From NCBI RefSeq assembly GCF_000350225.1, contig NW_005179005.1:168786-232785 (forward strand): a stretch of 64,000 nt of DNA, written 5' to 3'. Origin of the DNA: Chondrus crispus (taxonomy: Eukaryota; Rhodophyta; Florideophyceae; Gigartinales; Gigartinaceae). Shown one piece after another: positions 53,797 to 63,476 of the stretch. The notes under the pieces are model-generated. The model did no database searches and was not told the DNA's origin. It saw only the letters and a program-made list of their open reading frames with translations. Position numbers and translations under genes: made by a program. Each line of letters starts with the position of its first letter. Within the stretch, counting starts at the first letter, position 1.

Positions 53797-55058
53797 TAAT
53801 GGTAGGTTTGGAGGGGCAAGGGAAAGAAGGAAGGCAGGTTGATGTGTGTGAGTGAAGGAGTTGGTGCCGAGGTCTACTTTGAAGCCGTTTTCCTGCAATA
53901 CTTATACACTTCGAGTGCTACACTATCGCTCTACTCCGACTCCCAGTAAACCATACTCTACTATGCGCGACCAAGCGCGGTCCTCTTGTGGCCCGACCAT
54001 ACTGTTCGATTTCCACCTTACGAATCGATTCGTAACTATTAGCTCACAACTATTTCTACACATTCCAAATGACTGTAAACCATGGCCCTATGCATGCAAC
54101 TGTTTCACACCTTACTAATCTGCATCCAGTCATGCCAGACTTCATTGTTGTGCAACGAACAACTTGGCACTTGTCTATTTCCAACAACGCAAACGTCTTT
54201 CATATCACAATCGCCATACGTATCCTTCTTTCTCACCTTACTAATTTCGCCAAGCACTGTCAGATAATTATGGCAAGTTATAACAATGTGCATCCAGACT
54301 TTCTACACAACTCACATGAGAATACATATAAATCACACGAGTACTGTCATGAACTTGCATCCAACGGCGCACCATGACGAGAGCACAGTGCAACGGCGCG
54401 TGCTCACGCAAGACTCGCATACAGCGTGACGCGTACACAGAATAATCGCACAACTGTATTCCTCTCGCGAGAAGTACTTGTTGTACTTTTGATTCACATG
54501 TACTGTACTCGGACACGCCCAGGATCGCAAACAGTCTGACACTGTAAAACTGTAAACCCTCATGTCCATACACCTGGATGCGTGTACATGTGTACGTACA
54601 CGAATCCACCTGGCGACGTGTACATGTGTACACGGCATACATGTGTCCCGCCCGGGGGCCCCATGCAATTACCCATTACAACCATGGCAAACCACTTGAA
54701 ACCCCCAAAACAACGTAATTATGGCATATACAGGCCATTTAAAGTACATCACAAGGCCAATGACGCACACGTGGACAACGCCCGACCAATACATTTGCAG
54801 CATTAGACCTGAGGGCCAATAGAATTGCAGTATTTCCTGTGTAGTCTATAGTGCTACGGGCCAAGGTTCCACTTGGCAAAACTATGCAAATTTGCATGAC
54901 CCTCCGAGAGGCCACTTTCGTCCCCAGAACCCCAAAATCTGAGACTTTACACGTGTCATGTCGTGATATGGGGTGAGGGTCCGGACCGTCGAGTCATGTA
55001 CACGTGTGGCTCGATTTGCACTCTCCAGATAAGGGCATGTGGTCGCACATTTTCAATA
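53797..55058 (-). repeat. 3' LTR of copia family 3 (about 1.26 kb)
   Basis: On the minus strand it starts tattgaaaatgtgcgacc, directly after the polypurine tract gatcgaggggagg (55071-55059), and ends ctaccatta. Its start parallels tgttggaaatcttcgacc and tgttgtaattctacgacc of the other families. It contains tataagtattgc (reverse strand, ~53900). No gene inside. Confidence 0.75.
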
Positions 55059-55073
55059 CCTCCCCTCGATCAC

Positions 55074-55481
55074 ATGCTTTGGGCAGCTTGGCACTCGGAA
55101 AGCCCAACCATGCCCACGAACTTTTCAAACAGCACGCGACCAAGTGGTTTGGTCAACATATCGGCTGGCATTTCTGTTGTCGGACAATGGTACAATGTGA
55201 CCAGTTTTCGCTGCACCGCATCTCGAACAAAATGATACGTAATATCAACGTGCTTGTTCCGACGATTTGTAGATTCGTTCTGAGCAAACGCAATCGTACC
55301 AACGTTGTCACATCCAACGCGAATTGTTGGATCCGAATTCGCACCAAGTACATCGGCATGGAAGCGTCGAAGCCACGCAGCCTCTTTGCATGCTTCACTG
55401 AGTGCGATGTATTCTGCCTCACAAGTAGACTTTGCAACTACTGTTTGTTTCCGGGAAGCCCAACTGATAGGCCCATCACAA
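55074..55481 (-). pseudogene. Copia family-3 pol, C-terminal end (continues at 63477-64000)
   Basis: The frame reads DGPISWASRKQTVVAKST, CEAEYIALSEACKEAAWLRR, NRRNKHVDITYHFVRDAVQR and ends CQAAQSM: copia RNase H. It is separated from the rest of the gene by a solo LTR with a CACAA duplication (55477-55481 and 63477-63481). Confidence 0.88.
55477..55481. repeat. Target duplication CACAA, left copy
   Basis: Repeated at 63477-63481. The joined sequence restores KSTSGYVFKLC-DGPISWASR of the family-3 pol. Confidence 0.85.
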
Positions 55482-55762
55482 TGTTGGAAATCTTCGACCA
55501 CATGCTAAGCTACAAGCCTGGACAGATATTACACGTGTACGTCGACGAAACCTAAAATGCTTGCAAGAGCATTCTCAGGATGTTTGGTCTTCAACGTGGA
55601 CACGTGTCATATTTGTACACGGTTGGACTTTCCTATCATTTCCGAGCATGTTTCAATTTTGGTGTTGACACGTGTAAGTTATGTACCTCGTGGCACTCTA
55701 CAGTACATTCTAAACATGTTTCATTTTTCTCGATTTGACATGTGTGTGACACGTATGACATT

Positions 55763-55767
55763 TGTCC
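55763..55767. repeat. Target duplication TGTCC of copia F, left copy
   Basis: Repeated at 62990-62994 directly after the 3' LTR. Confidence 0.85.
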
Positions 55768-56758
55768 TGTTGTAATTCTACGACCACATGCTGATATGCA
55801 TGACAAACGACGACAGGTATGTTGTAATTCTACGACCACATGCTGATATGCATGACACACGACGACAGGTATGACACGTGTAAAATCGAAAACACTCCGC
55901 GTGACGAGCTGAGCAAGTTTCATTTTCAACGTGTACACGTGTGATTTCTGTACACGGTTGCACTCTACAGTACTTCAGGAGCAAGTTTGGTTTTCAACCT
56001 GTACACGTGTGAAATATGTACACGGTTGCGGTGTACAGTACAATCTGAGCATGTTAGATTTTCTCCGCCCGACACGTGTATGACCTGGACACATGTCCTC
56101 ATTACACTGTCAGACGCGTACAGTACGCCTGCAGTCTTACAGACAAAGTGTGGAACCTTGGTGGCGGGTGCCTGGCACGTGCCAAAGGTTTACAGCATCC
56201 ATGGAGTGCAGCACGGGTACAGCAGGACACAAAGATACCGTTGCGCGAGTTTTCAATTCGTTAGGCAAAATGTGCACTGTTGTAATTGACAGTGGATAGG
56301 ACCTCACGAGAGATTCAGATTCATAAGGCAACGTGTGCGCTGTAAACAGTCCTTGCAGGATTGATTTGAATTCGTAAGGCAACGTGTGAGCTGTAAACGT
56401 TCGTTACGAATTTGTGCCACGCTGGATTTGGAATAGTAAGGGAATTTGTGCTTTGCTGTGCTTTGTTGTACTGCCTTACTAATTTCTCCGTCATGACAGT
56501 GCAAATTCGCAAGGCGGTTTTCTGTTCTGTTTGTTGGGCCATCGCCAGTTTGGCTGAGTAGCAAGACGGGCACATGTGTTAGAGCCAATACATTTGTAGT
56601 ATGTGTGTCGTAGTGTTTGGTAGTAGAGTTCTAGAAGATTGCAGAAGTGTATAAGTAGCGCCAGAAGTTGGCGACTCGAAGTAAATCGGTACCCAATCCT
56701 TCAACATCACCTCATCAACCGTCCTTCGAATCCCCTTCGCCCCGCTGACCTACCATTA
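55768..56758 (+). repeat. 5' LTR of copia F (991 bp)
   Basis: Starts tgttgtaattctacgacc; the first 52 bp are duplicated (55768-55819, 55820-55871). Ends ctgacctaccatta, so the ends are TG...TA rather than TG...CA; the TGTCC duplication confirms this boundary. Carries repeated modules with ACACGTGT, GTACACGG and TACAGTAC. Confidence 0.87.
56650..56676 (+). promoter_or_regulatory. Core promoter of copia F: TATA box plus stem-loop
   Basis: tataagta (56650-56657) is followed by cgcca-gaagt-tggcg. The same TATA-plus-stem arrangement is present in family-2 LTRs (cgccaa-tag-ttggcg), supporting a conserved transcription start region. Confidence 0.6.
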
Positions 56759-56772
56759 GGTTATGGGCCCAG
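56759..56772 (+). promoter_or_regulatory. Copia F primer-binding site (internal part of initiator Met-tRNA)
   Basis: ggttatgggcccag abuts the LTR. Its complement, ctgggcccataacc, is the anticodon stem-loop of eukaryotic initiator tRNA-Met. Drosophila copia is known to prime with a cleaved half of this tRNA; the same mechanism is inferred here. Confidence 0.78.
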
Positions 56773-57878
56773 TTCAACGTTATTATTCCGCTGTGTGAGT
56801 GCTCGTTCTCAGTTTCTGCTGCCGTTTTCGTGTTTGTTTCTGCTGTCGTTCTCGTTTTGGTCTCCGCTGTCGTTCTCGTTTTGGTTTCTGCTGTCGTTGC
56901 CGCCGCCGTTTTCATCGCCGCCGTCGTTTGTTTTGTTCTATCGCCGTCTACTTGCTGTCGTTATCATCTTGGTCGTTCGTCTCCGTCTACCTGCTGGTGT
57001 TTCAACTTGGTGGATCTTCTTCGTGTCTGTTGCAGCTTGGTCTTGGCAATCGTTGTGTGAGCTGTGGGTGTAGTCCCTAGTCGCCAACGTACCATATCAA
57101 TCCAAGAAGACTGCCCTTCGATCACGCCGGTGATCGTCGTAGCTGCCGATACCCTCGCTCTTGGTGAAAGGCTTGTGCCATTGGAAATCTGACTTGAGCG
57201 AGGGTCCGACCAAGAATCGTCGAGAGACGAAACACTGATCCTCGGGGAGGATCACAGTGTACTGGTCTAGTCGATCCGCACTCTGCCTTCGGGAGGTGCG
57301 TCGGCGGTGTGGGTAACGCTCTCGGTATTAGCCCTATAGGTACGACTTCGGTCCCCTGGGTGAAGAGAATACGTGCCAAACACTGAACCTCTCACTATAC
57401 GTGTATAAGGTCGCGTACCTTGATTAAGTTCGCACGGAAGAGGGTGACCCAAGGAGTGATTGTGAACAAATCACACGAGTACGACGAAGGCAGTTTCATT
57501 CTTGTGTGGGAAACCTCATTGGGGTAGTACCGTATCAAGTTTGGACAAGCCGATTTCGGTTGCAGGGACCGTTCGCGGTAGTGACCAAAAGTCCTGGTTC
57601 GTCTACAGGCAAAGTGTTGTGCTTACTCGTGGCACGTTTGATTTAGTTCACAGTCGAAAGACCCGCACTGGCCGACACACAGGGGTAGCGCCCTAAGGCA
57701 TTTTTAAGAAGAATACGCTTGTTCCACTCCGCCGGGAACAAGCACCAAGAACGTTTCCGAGTAATCGCTACAAACTTCCTATACGGGTGGGCTTGCCATT
57801 GTGTTGACTATCGGTTAACGGCTTGGGATCCCGGAACAGAAGACCTTGTATACTCGAAGGGTACATCCATTCGGCGAA
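56773..57878 (+). other. Long untranslated leader of copia F
   Basis: About 1.1 kb between primer site and ATG. It contains a pyrimidine-rich minisatellite (tctgctgtcgttctcgtttt, ~56815-56930) and a stable-looking ggatcctcggggaggatcac region near 57236-57256. No coding frame conserved between copies was seen. A reversed copy lies at 50876-51985. Confidence 0.65.
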
Positions 57879-60800
57879 ATGGATGACCAAAGCTCTGGAT
57901 CGGTCAGAATCGAGAAGCTGACCGCATCTAACTTTTACATCTGGAAGCAGAAAATCCAGCTACTGCTTGCTCTCCGAGATGTCGATCAATACGTTTTTGA
58001 TGATATCCCGGAGAATGCGACGTCAGATGACCGGAGAAAATGGATCCGTGGTGACGCAAAAGCAAAGGCAGTCATCGGACTCACGCTTTCTGATGACTAC
58101 TTGCAACATGTGCGAGGGTGTAGCAGTGCGAAACAGACATGGGAAGCAATTCTGAATGTGTTCGAGCGTCATACTTTGCTCAACAAACTTGCCGCGCGTC
58201 GCGACTTTTACACTGTATCCATGCTCCCATCCGAGAAAGTGCTCGTGTTCATCAATCGTGTGAAGCAACTTGCTGCCAGATTGCAGTCAATGAGTGTTGA
58301 GATTGACGATAAAGAAATTGCAATGGCTGTGTTGAATGGCTTGCCTTCACGATTCGATAACCTGATTGTTGCTCTTGACGCACTTGGCAATGAAGATAAA
58401 GTGTTTGGACTCGAGTTTGTGAAGAGTCGTCTGCTGCAAGAAGAGCAACGAGAAAGCATGAAGACCGCTTCTGCTTCATCACCACATGCACCTGCACTTG
58501 TCAATCGTATGCCTATTCGACGCGATATGAAATGTACGAATTGCAATAGACATGGGCATACTGCAGCGCGTTGCTGGGGCAAGGACGTGAATGGGCGCCG
58601 ACCTGCACCGCCAGATGGGTTGCGGTCACGCAACACTGGCTTAAAGCCAAGTGCATTCGTTTCTCGAGATGACAATTCTACTGCTGCCTTTGCGGAGAGT
58701 GACTTTACTTGCTTGCTTTCGACTTCCACTCCAGAAAAGAGGGCTGCAAACGCAAGGTCATGGCTTGTCGATTCCGGTTGCAGCGCTCACATTACGTTTG
58801 ATCGCTCTTTGTTCGTTACGTATGAACAGATGCAATCTGGATCAGTCGAGATGGGCACGAAGGCTAGAGCCAATGTCGCTGGTCGTGGTGATGTAGAATT
58901 CATGTTGAACGTCAATGGTAGTCCCCATCCTTGCAAATTGTCCAACGTTTTGCATGTCCCTGATTTCGGATACTCGCTTCTGTCTGTTAGCCAAATCGTT
59001 TCAAAGGGCTTGCAAGTGTCATTTGAAAAAGATAAATGCATCGTTACTGCAGGACCAACTCTAGTTGCCACAGCTAGTCAAGTTGGGGATTTGTACATAC
59101 TTGACGTCATGAATGAAACCTTTTCTGCTCACGTAGTTACCCTGCAGACGCTACATGAACGCATGGCCCATGTTAATGTACAAGGAATCGCATCAATGAT
59201 TCACAATAATGTGGTAAGTGGCATCAACGTTTGTCAAAGCGATGTCATCAGTGCAATGAATCCGAAGTCTGACAATCACTCTCCCATTTGTCCTGCGTGT
59301 GTGTTTGGCAAAGCAACGGGATCAGTAATCCCGAAACAGCGATCATCGTCTCGAGCACAGAACTGTCTTGACTTGGTACATTCTGACGTTTGCGGTCCGC
59401 TCGAAGTACAGTCCATTGGTGGTTCGAGATACTTCATTACATTTGTAGATGATCACTCGAACTGGGTAGTTGTGTACACGATGAGAAATAAATCTGAGGC
59501 GTTTGCAAAATACAAGTTGTATGAAAAGTTGGCTCAAACCCACACTGGTCGCAAAGTAAAGGTGCTTCGCACTGATCGAGGGGGAGAGTACTTGTCGACG
59601 GAATTCAAGTCGCATTTAGATTTAAACGGTACGCAGCACCAACTCACAACGGCGTACACCCCTGAACAAAACGGTGTTGCTGAACGTTTAAATCGAACCT
59701 TGATTGATCTTGTCCGCTCAATGCTTTCTCATAAACAGGTCAGTAAGCGATTCTGGGCCGAGGCTCTTGCCACTTCGGTATATGTACGTAATCGAGTTAC
59801 TTCACGCGCTTTGCCCGTTAATACAACTGGGCACCACATTTGGATGAATTCTACTCCAAATGTTGGCCATTTGCGAGTATTTGGGTCAAAGTGTTGGTAT
59901 ACATTACCAAAATTAGAGCTCCGTAAGCTGGACTTGCGAGCGCGTGAAGCGATGTTTCTTGGGTACTCGCAATGCAGTAAGGCATACAAACTTTGGGACG
60001 GAGAGTTGAATAAAATTGTTGTGTCACGGGATGTCAAGTTTGATGAATCGACATGTGGTATGCATGACATTCCTGCACACGAAGGTGATTCAATCAACTC
60101 TGATGTTGACGTTGTACTGCTCGATGGCGACAATGAGAATACAGCTGATACCCCAAATACGGATGAGGTCGGTTCTGAAGAGGATGAAGTTTCGGAGGAG
60201 GTTCTTGAAGAGGATGGTGCTCATTCTGTAAGTGAGAATGATGAAGATGAAGATGAAGATGATGTACCAACTGCCGTCGAAACTCCGAATGTCACTCCTC
60301 CAACTCCGACTCCAGCTGTGCGAAGATCGTCTCGAGTCAGCAGACCTCCCGGATCATGGTGGAGGAGCAACTTTGCAGCTGCTCTTCTTTCACATGCGCA
60401 TGTCGCTATTGAAGGTCCCAAGACTTTCAACCAGGCAACCAACAGTCCTAGAGCTGCATTTTGGCAGACCGGCATTGACAAAGAACTTGCCTCGCAGACT
60501 AAGAATCGGACTTGGAAACTTGTTCCTCGATCTGAGGCGTCAAACATCTTGACATCTCGATGGGTTTTCAATGTCAAGCAACTGCCTGATGCAAATGGCA
60601 ATATAGTTAAAAGTGCAAAAGCCAGACTTGTTGCTCGTGGATTCCAGCAAGTGCAAGGTCTTGACTATACTGAGACATATGCCCCTGTCATAAAGTTTAC
60701 CACGATTCGTCTACTTCTTGCCTTAGTTGCTCATTACGACCTCGAACTTCATCAGATGGATGTCGTGACTGCGTTTTTGAACGGCGACTTGGATGAAGAC

Positions 60801-61994
60801 ATCTACATGGAGCAACCCGAAGGGTGCATTGACAAAAGCAAAAGTGACCACGTGTGTAAACTTTTGAAAGCACTTTACGGTCTTAAACAAGCACATCGTC
60901 AATGGCATGCCAAAGTGGATGATTTCTTAATTGGTGAATTGGGATTCGAGACTTCGCGTAGTGATCCTTGTCTCTACATTAAACGCATTGGTAACACTAT
61001 CATGCTGATTGCACTTTATGTCGATGACTTGTTACTCGCCGGTAGTGATATCGATGCCATCAAATGGATGAAGGGAGAGCTTAATAAACGGTTTGAGATG
61101 AAAGACCCTGGTGAAGCAAAAGTCTGCATTGGTCTTGAAATTCAAAGGGATCGCAGCGCCAAGACTTTGAGTCTCACTCAAACTAAGTATGCATCAAATG
61201 TGCTTGACCGTTTTAAAATGTCGACTTGTAACCCTTCTCTGACTCCAATGGAACAAGGTCACACAACCACGATTTCTACCGAAAACGACTCCGAAACAAA
61301 CGCACCGTATCGTGAGGCAGTGGGATCCCTGATGTACTTGATGGTTGGCACTCGTCCAGACTTGGCATATGCGATTGGAAAGCTTTCTCAACATTCTGCC
61401 AACCCATGTGAGTCACACTGGGCAGGTGTGAAACGGGTAATGCGATACGTGCAAGGGACTCGAAACTTAGGAATCGTGTTTGACAATAAATCTAAATCGC
61501 CGGAGTTGTTCGGCTTCAGTGATGCTGACTGGGCCGGTTGTTCAGACTCTCGCAAGTCGACCAGCGGATATGTTTTCAAGTTCTGCGGTGGAGCGATCAG
61601 TTGGAGTTCCCGGAAACAGACTGTGGTTGCAACTTCGACGTGTGAAGCTGAGTACATTGCACTATGTGAAGCGTGTAAGGAGGCGACTTGGTTGCGTCAA
61701 GTGGTTGCTGATGTTCTTGGACTTGATTCTGATCCCACGATTGTGATGGGGTGTGACAATGCAGGGACTATTTCGTATGCACAGAATGAATCGGTCAACC
61801 GTCGTAACAAACATGTTGATGTGAAATACCACTATGTACGAGATGCAATTAAGAGAAACGTCATTTCTTTGTCACATTGCCGGACCACTTCCATGCCTGC
61901 AGATATCCTGACGAAAGCACTTGGGCGAGTTCTGTTCCAGAAGTTTGTAGAACTTCTAGGGCTTGCAGTAGCCACTTCTGGTAAAAGCATGTGA
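57879..61994 (+). CDS. Copia F gag-pol polyprotein (1371 aa)
   Basis: Start chosen at ATG 57879 (MDDQSSGSVRIEKL); the frame opens slightly earlier without an ATG. Domain order is that of Ty1/copia: UBN2-type Gag (1-200); zinc knuckle CTNCNRHGHTAARC (219-232); protease WLVDSGCSAH with Asp 298; integrase finger H426/H431/C471/C474 and catalytic Asp 503, Asp 566, Glu 602; acidic linker ~740-800; RT with LHQMDVVTAFLNGDL (~957-971) and YVDD 1047-1050; RNase H with FSDADWAG and CEAEYIAL. No stop or frameshift. Gag and pol are one frame without visible recoding, so the Gag:Pol ratio must be set another way. Confidence 0.95.
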   Translation: MDDQSSGSVRIEKLTASNFYIWKQKIQLLLALRDVDQYVFDDIPENATSDDRRKWIRGDAKAKAVIGLTLSDDYLQHVRGCSSAKQTWEAILNVFERHTLLNKLAARRDFYTVSMLPSEKVLVFINRVKQLAARLQSMSVEIDDKEIAMAVLNGLPSRFDNLIVALDALGNEDKVFGLEFVKSRLLQEEQRESMKTASASSPHAPALVNRMPIRRDMKCTNCNRHGHTAARCWGKDVNGRRPAPPDGLRSRNTGLKPSAFVSRDDNSTAAFAESDFTCLLSTSTPEKRAANARSWLVDSGCSAHITFDRSLFVTYEQMQSGSVEMGTKARANVAGRGDVEFMLNVNGSPHPCKLSNVLHVPDFGYSLLSVSQIVSKGLQVSFEKDKCIVTAGPTLVATASQVGDLYILDVMNETFSAHVVTLQTLHERMAHVNVQGIASMIHNNVVSGINVCQSDVISAMNPKSDNHSPICPACVFGKATGSVIPKQRSSSRAQNCLDLVHSDVCGPLEVQSIGGSRYFITFVDDHSNWVVVYTMRNKSEAFAKYKLYEKLAQTHTGRKVKVLRTDRGGEYLSTEFKSHLDLNGTQHQLTTAYTPEQNGVAERLNRTLIDLVRSMLSHKQVSKRFWAEALATSVYVRNRVTSRALPVNTTGHHIWMNSTPNVGHLRVFGSKCWYTLPKLELRKLDLRAREAMFLGYSQCSKAYKLWDGELNKIVVSRDVKFDESTCGMHDIPAHEGDSINSDVDVVLLDGDNENTADTPNTDEVGSEEDEVSEEVLEEDGAHSVSENDEDEDEDDVPTAVETPNVTPPTPTPAVRRSSRVSRPPGSWWRSNFAAALLSHAHVAIEGPKTFNQATNSPRAAFWQTGIDKELASQTKNRTWKLVPRSEASNILTSRWVFNVKQLPDANGNIVKSAKARLVARGFQQVQGLDYTETYAPVIKFTTIRLLLALVAHYDLELHQMDVVTAFLNGDLDEDIYMEQPEGCIDKSKSDHVCKLLKALYGLKQAHRQWHAKVDDFLIGELGFETSRSDPCLYIKRIGNTIMLIALYVDDLLLAGSDIDAIKWMKGELNKRFEMKDPGEAKVCIGLEIQRDRSAKTLSLTQTKYASNVLDRFKMSTCNPSLTPMEQGHTTTISTENDSETNAPYREAVGSLMYLMVGTRPDLAYAIGKLSQHSANPCESHWAGVKRVMRYVQGTRNLGIVFDNKSKSPELFGFSDADWAGCSDSRKSTSGYVFKFCGGAISWSSRKQTVVATSTCEAEYIALCEACKEATWLRQVVADVLGLDSDPTIVMGCDNAGTISYAQNESVNRRNKHVDVKYHYVRDAIKRNVISLSHCRTTSMPADILTKALGRVLFQKFVELLGLAVATSGKSM

Positions 61995-62005
61995 TCGAGG
62001 GGGAG
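61992..62005 (+). promoter_or_regulatory. Polypurine tract of copia F
   Basis: gatcgagggggag directly precedes the 3' LTR start tgttg. It is identical in the 49963-49975 copy and similar in family 3 (gatcgaggggagg). Confidence 0.85.
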
Positions 62006-62989
62006 TGTTGTAATTCTACGACCACATGCTGATATGCATGACAAACGACGACAGGTATGACACGTGTAAAATCGAAAACACTCTGCGTGATGAGCTGAGC
62101 AAGTTTCATTTTCAACGTGTACACGTGTGATTTCTGTACACGGTTGCACTCTACAGTACTTCAGGAGCAAGTTTGGTTTTCAACCTGTACACGTGTGAAA
62201 TATGTACACGGTTGCGGTGTACTGTACAATCTGAGAATGTTTCATTTTCTCCGCCCGACACGTGTACAGTACAATCTGAGCATGTTAGATTTTCTCCGCC
62301 CGACACGTGTATGACCTGGACACATGTCCTCATTACACTGTCAGACGCGTACAGTACGCCTGCAGTCTTACAGACAAAGTGTGGAACCTTGGTGGCGGGT
62401 GCCTGGCACGTGCCAAAGGTTTACAGCATCCATGGAGTGCAGCACGGGTACAGCAGGACACAAAGATACCGTTGCGCGAGTTTTCAATTCGTTAGGCAAA
62501 ATGTGCACTGTTGTAATTGACATTGGACAGGACCTCACGAGAGATTCAGATTCATAAGGCAACGTGTGCGCTGTAAACAGTCCTTGCAGGATTGATTTGA
62601 ATTCGTAAGGCAACGTGTGAGCTGTAAACGTTCGTTACGAATTTGTGCCACGCTGGATTTGGAATAGTAAGGGAATTTGTGCTTTGCTGTGCTTTGTTGT
62701 ACTGCCTTACTAATTTCTCCGTCATGACAGTGCTAATTCGTAAGGCGGTTTTCTGTTCTGTTTGTTGGGCCATCGCCAGTTTGGCTGAGTAGCAAGACGG
62801 GCACATGTGTTAGAGCCAATACATTTGTAGTATGTGTGTCGTAGTGTTTGGTAGTAGAGTTCTAGAAGATTGCAGAAGTGTATAAGTAGCGCCAGAAGTT
62901 GGCGACTCGAAGTAAATCGGTACCCAATCCTTCAACATCACCTCATCAACTGTCCTTCGAATCCCCTTCGCCCCGCTGACCTACCATTA
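62006..62989 (+). repeat. 3' LTR of copia F (984 bp)
   Basis: Starts tgttgtaattctacgacc and ends ctgacctaccatta, followed by TGTCC. A ~45-bp unit ending cccgacacgtgta is tandemly duplicated (62220-62310) compared with the 5' LTR. Confidence 0.9.
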
Positions 62990-63476
62990 TGTCCTACACG
63001 TGTATGACACGTATGACGTATGTGCCACAGTGGTTATTAATCGTATTGTAAAATCTGTAATCTACAGTACAGTACATTCAGATATTATTGACTCTCAAAC
63101 GGTCCCAAATTATTAGCAAGAGAGAGTACAAGTAGGAAAGTCATTTGATTATCAACCGAGAGTGGAAATAGGAGAGTCACTTGATTATCAACCGAGAGTG
63201 CAAGGAGAGTCATTTGATTATCAACCGAGAGTGGAAGTAGGAGAGTCACTTGATTATCAACCGAGAGTGCAACAGGGAGAGTCACTTGATTATCAACGAG
63301 TGCAAGAAGGAGAGTCACGTGACCAGCCCTAATGGCTCGTATTGTTTGTAGTTCGAAGAGTATAAGTAGCGCCAATAGTTGGCGACCAAGAGTAAAATGG
63401 TATCAACTTCTTTTCCCGTCAACCACCAGCAACCTTCAGCCATCCTTCTTCCCTCTGCCCCGCTGACCTTTCTTTA

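Larger units (their letters stand above)
55768..62989 (+). mobile_element. Complete Ty1/copia element (copia F)
   Basis: 5' LTR 55768-56758, primer site, leader, single intact gag-pol frame, polypurine tract and 3' LTR 62006-62989, with a TGTCC duplication. The LTRs match closely except for one tandem duplication in each: 52 bp at the start of the 5' LTR, ~45 bp near 62220-62310 in the 3' LTR. Intact frame and near-identical LTRs point to a recent insertion that may still be mobile. Confidence 0.93.
55482..63476 (+). mobile_element. Solo LTR of copia family 2, split by copia F
   Basis: Left part 55482-55767 (tgttggaaatcttcgacc...) and right part 62990-63476 (...ctgacctttcttta) together form one family-2 LTR with its own TATA box (63359-63366) and minisatellite. 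No internal region remains apart from the inserted copia F, so it is a solo LTR left by LTR-LTR recombination. Confidence 0.85.

Noticed and set aside
53530-55555. Several 70-180-codon frames within the family-3 LTR and pol end
   Set aside because: They lie in LTR sequence or antisense to the RNase H coding frame and have no motifs.
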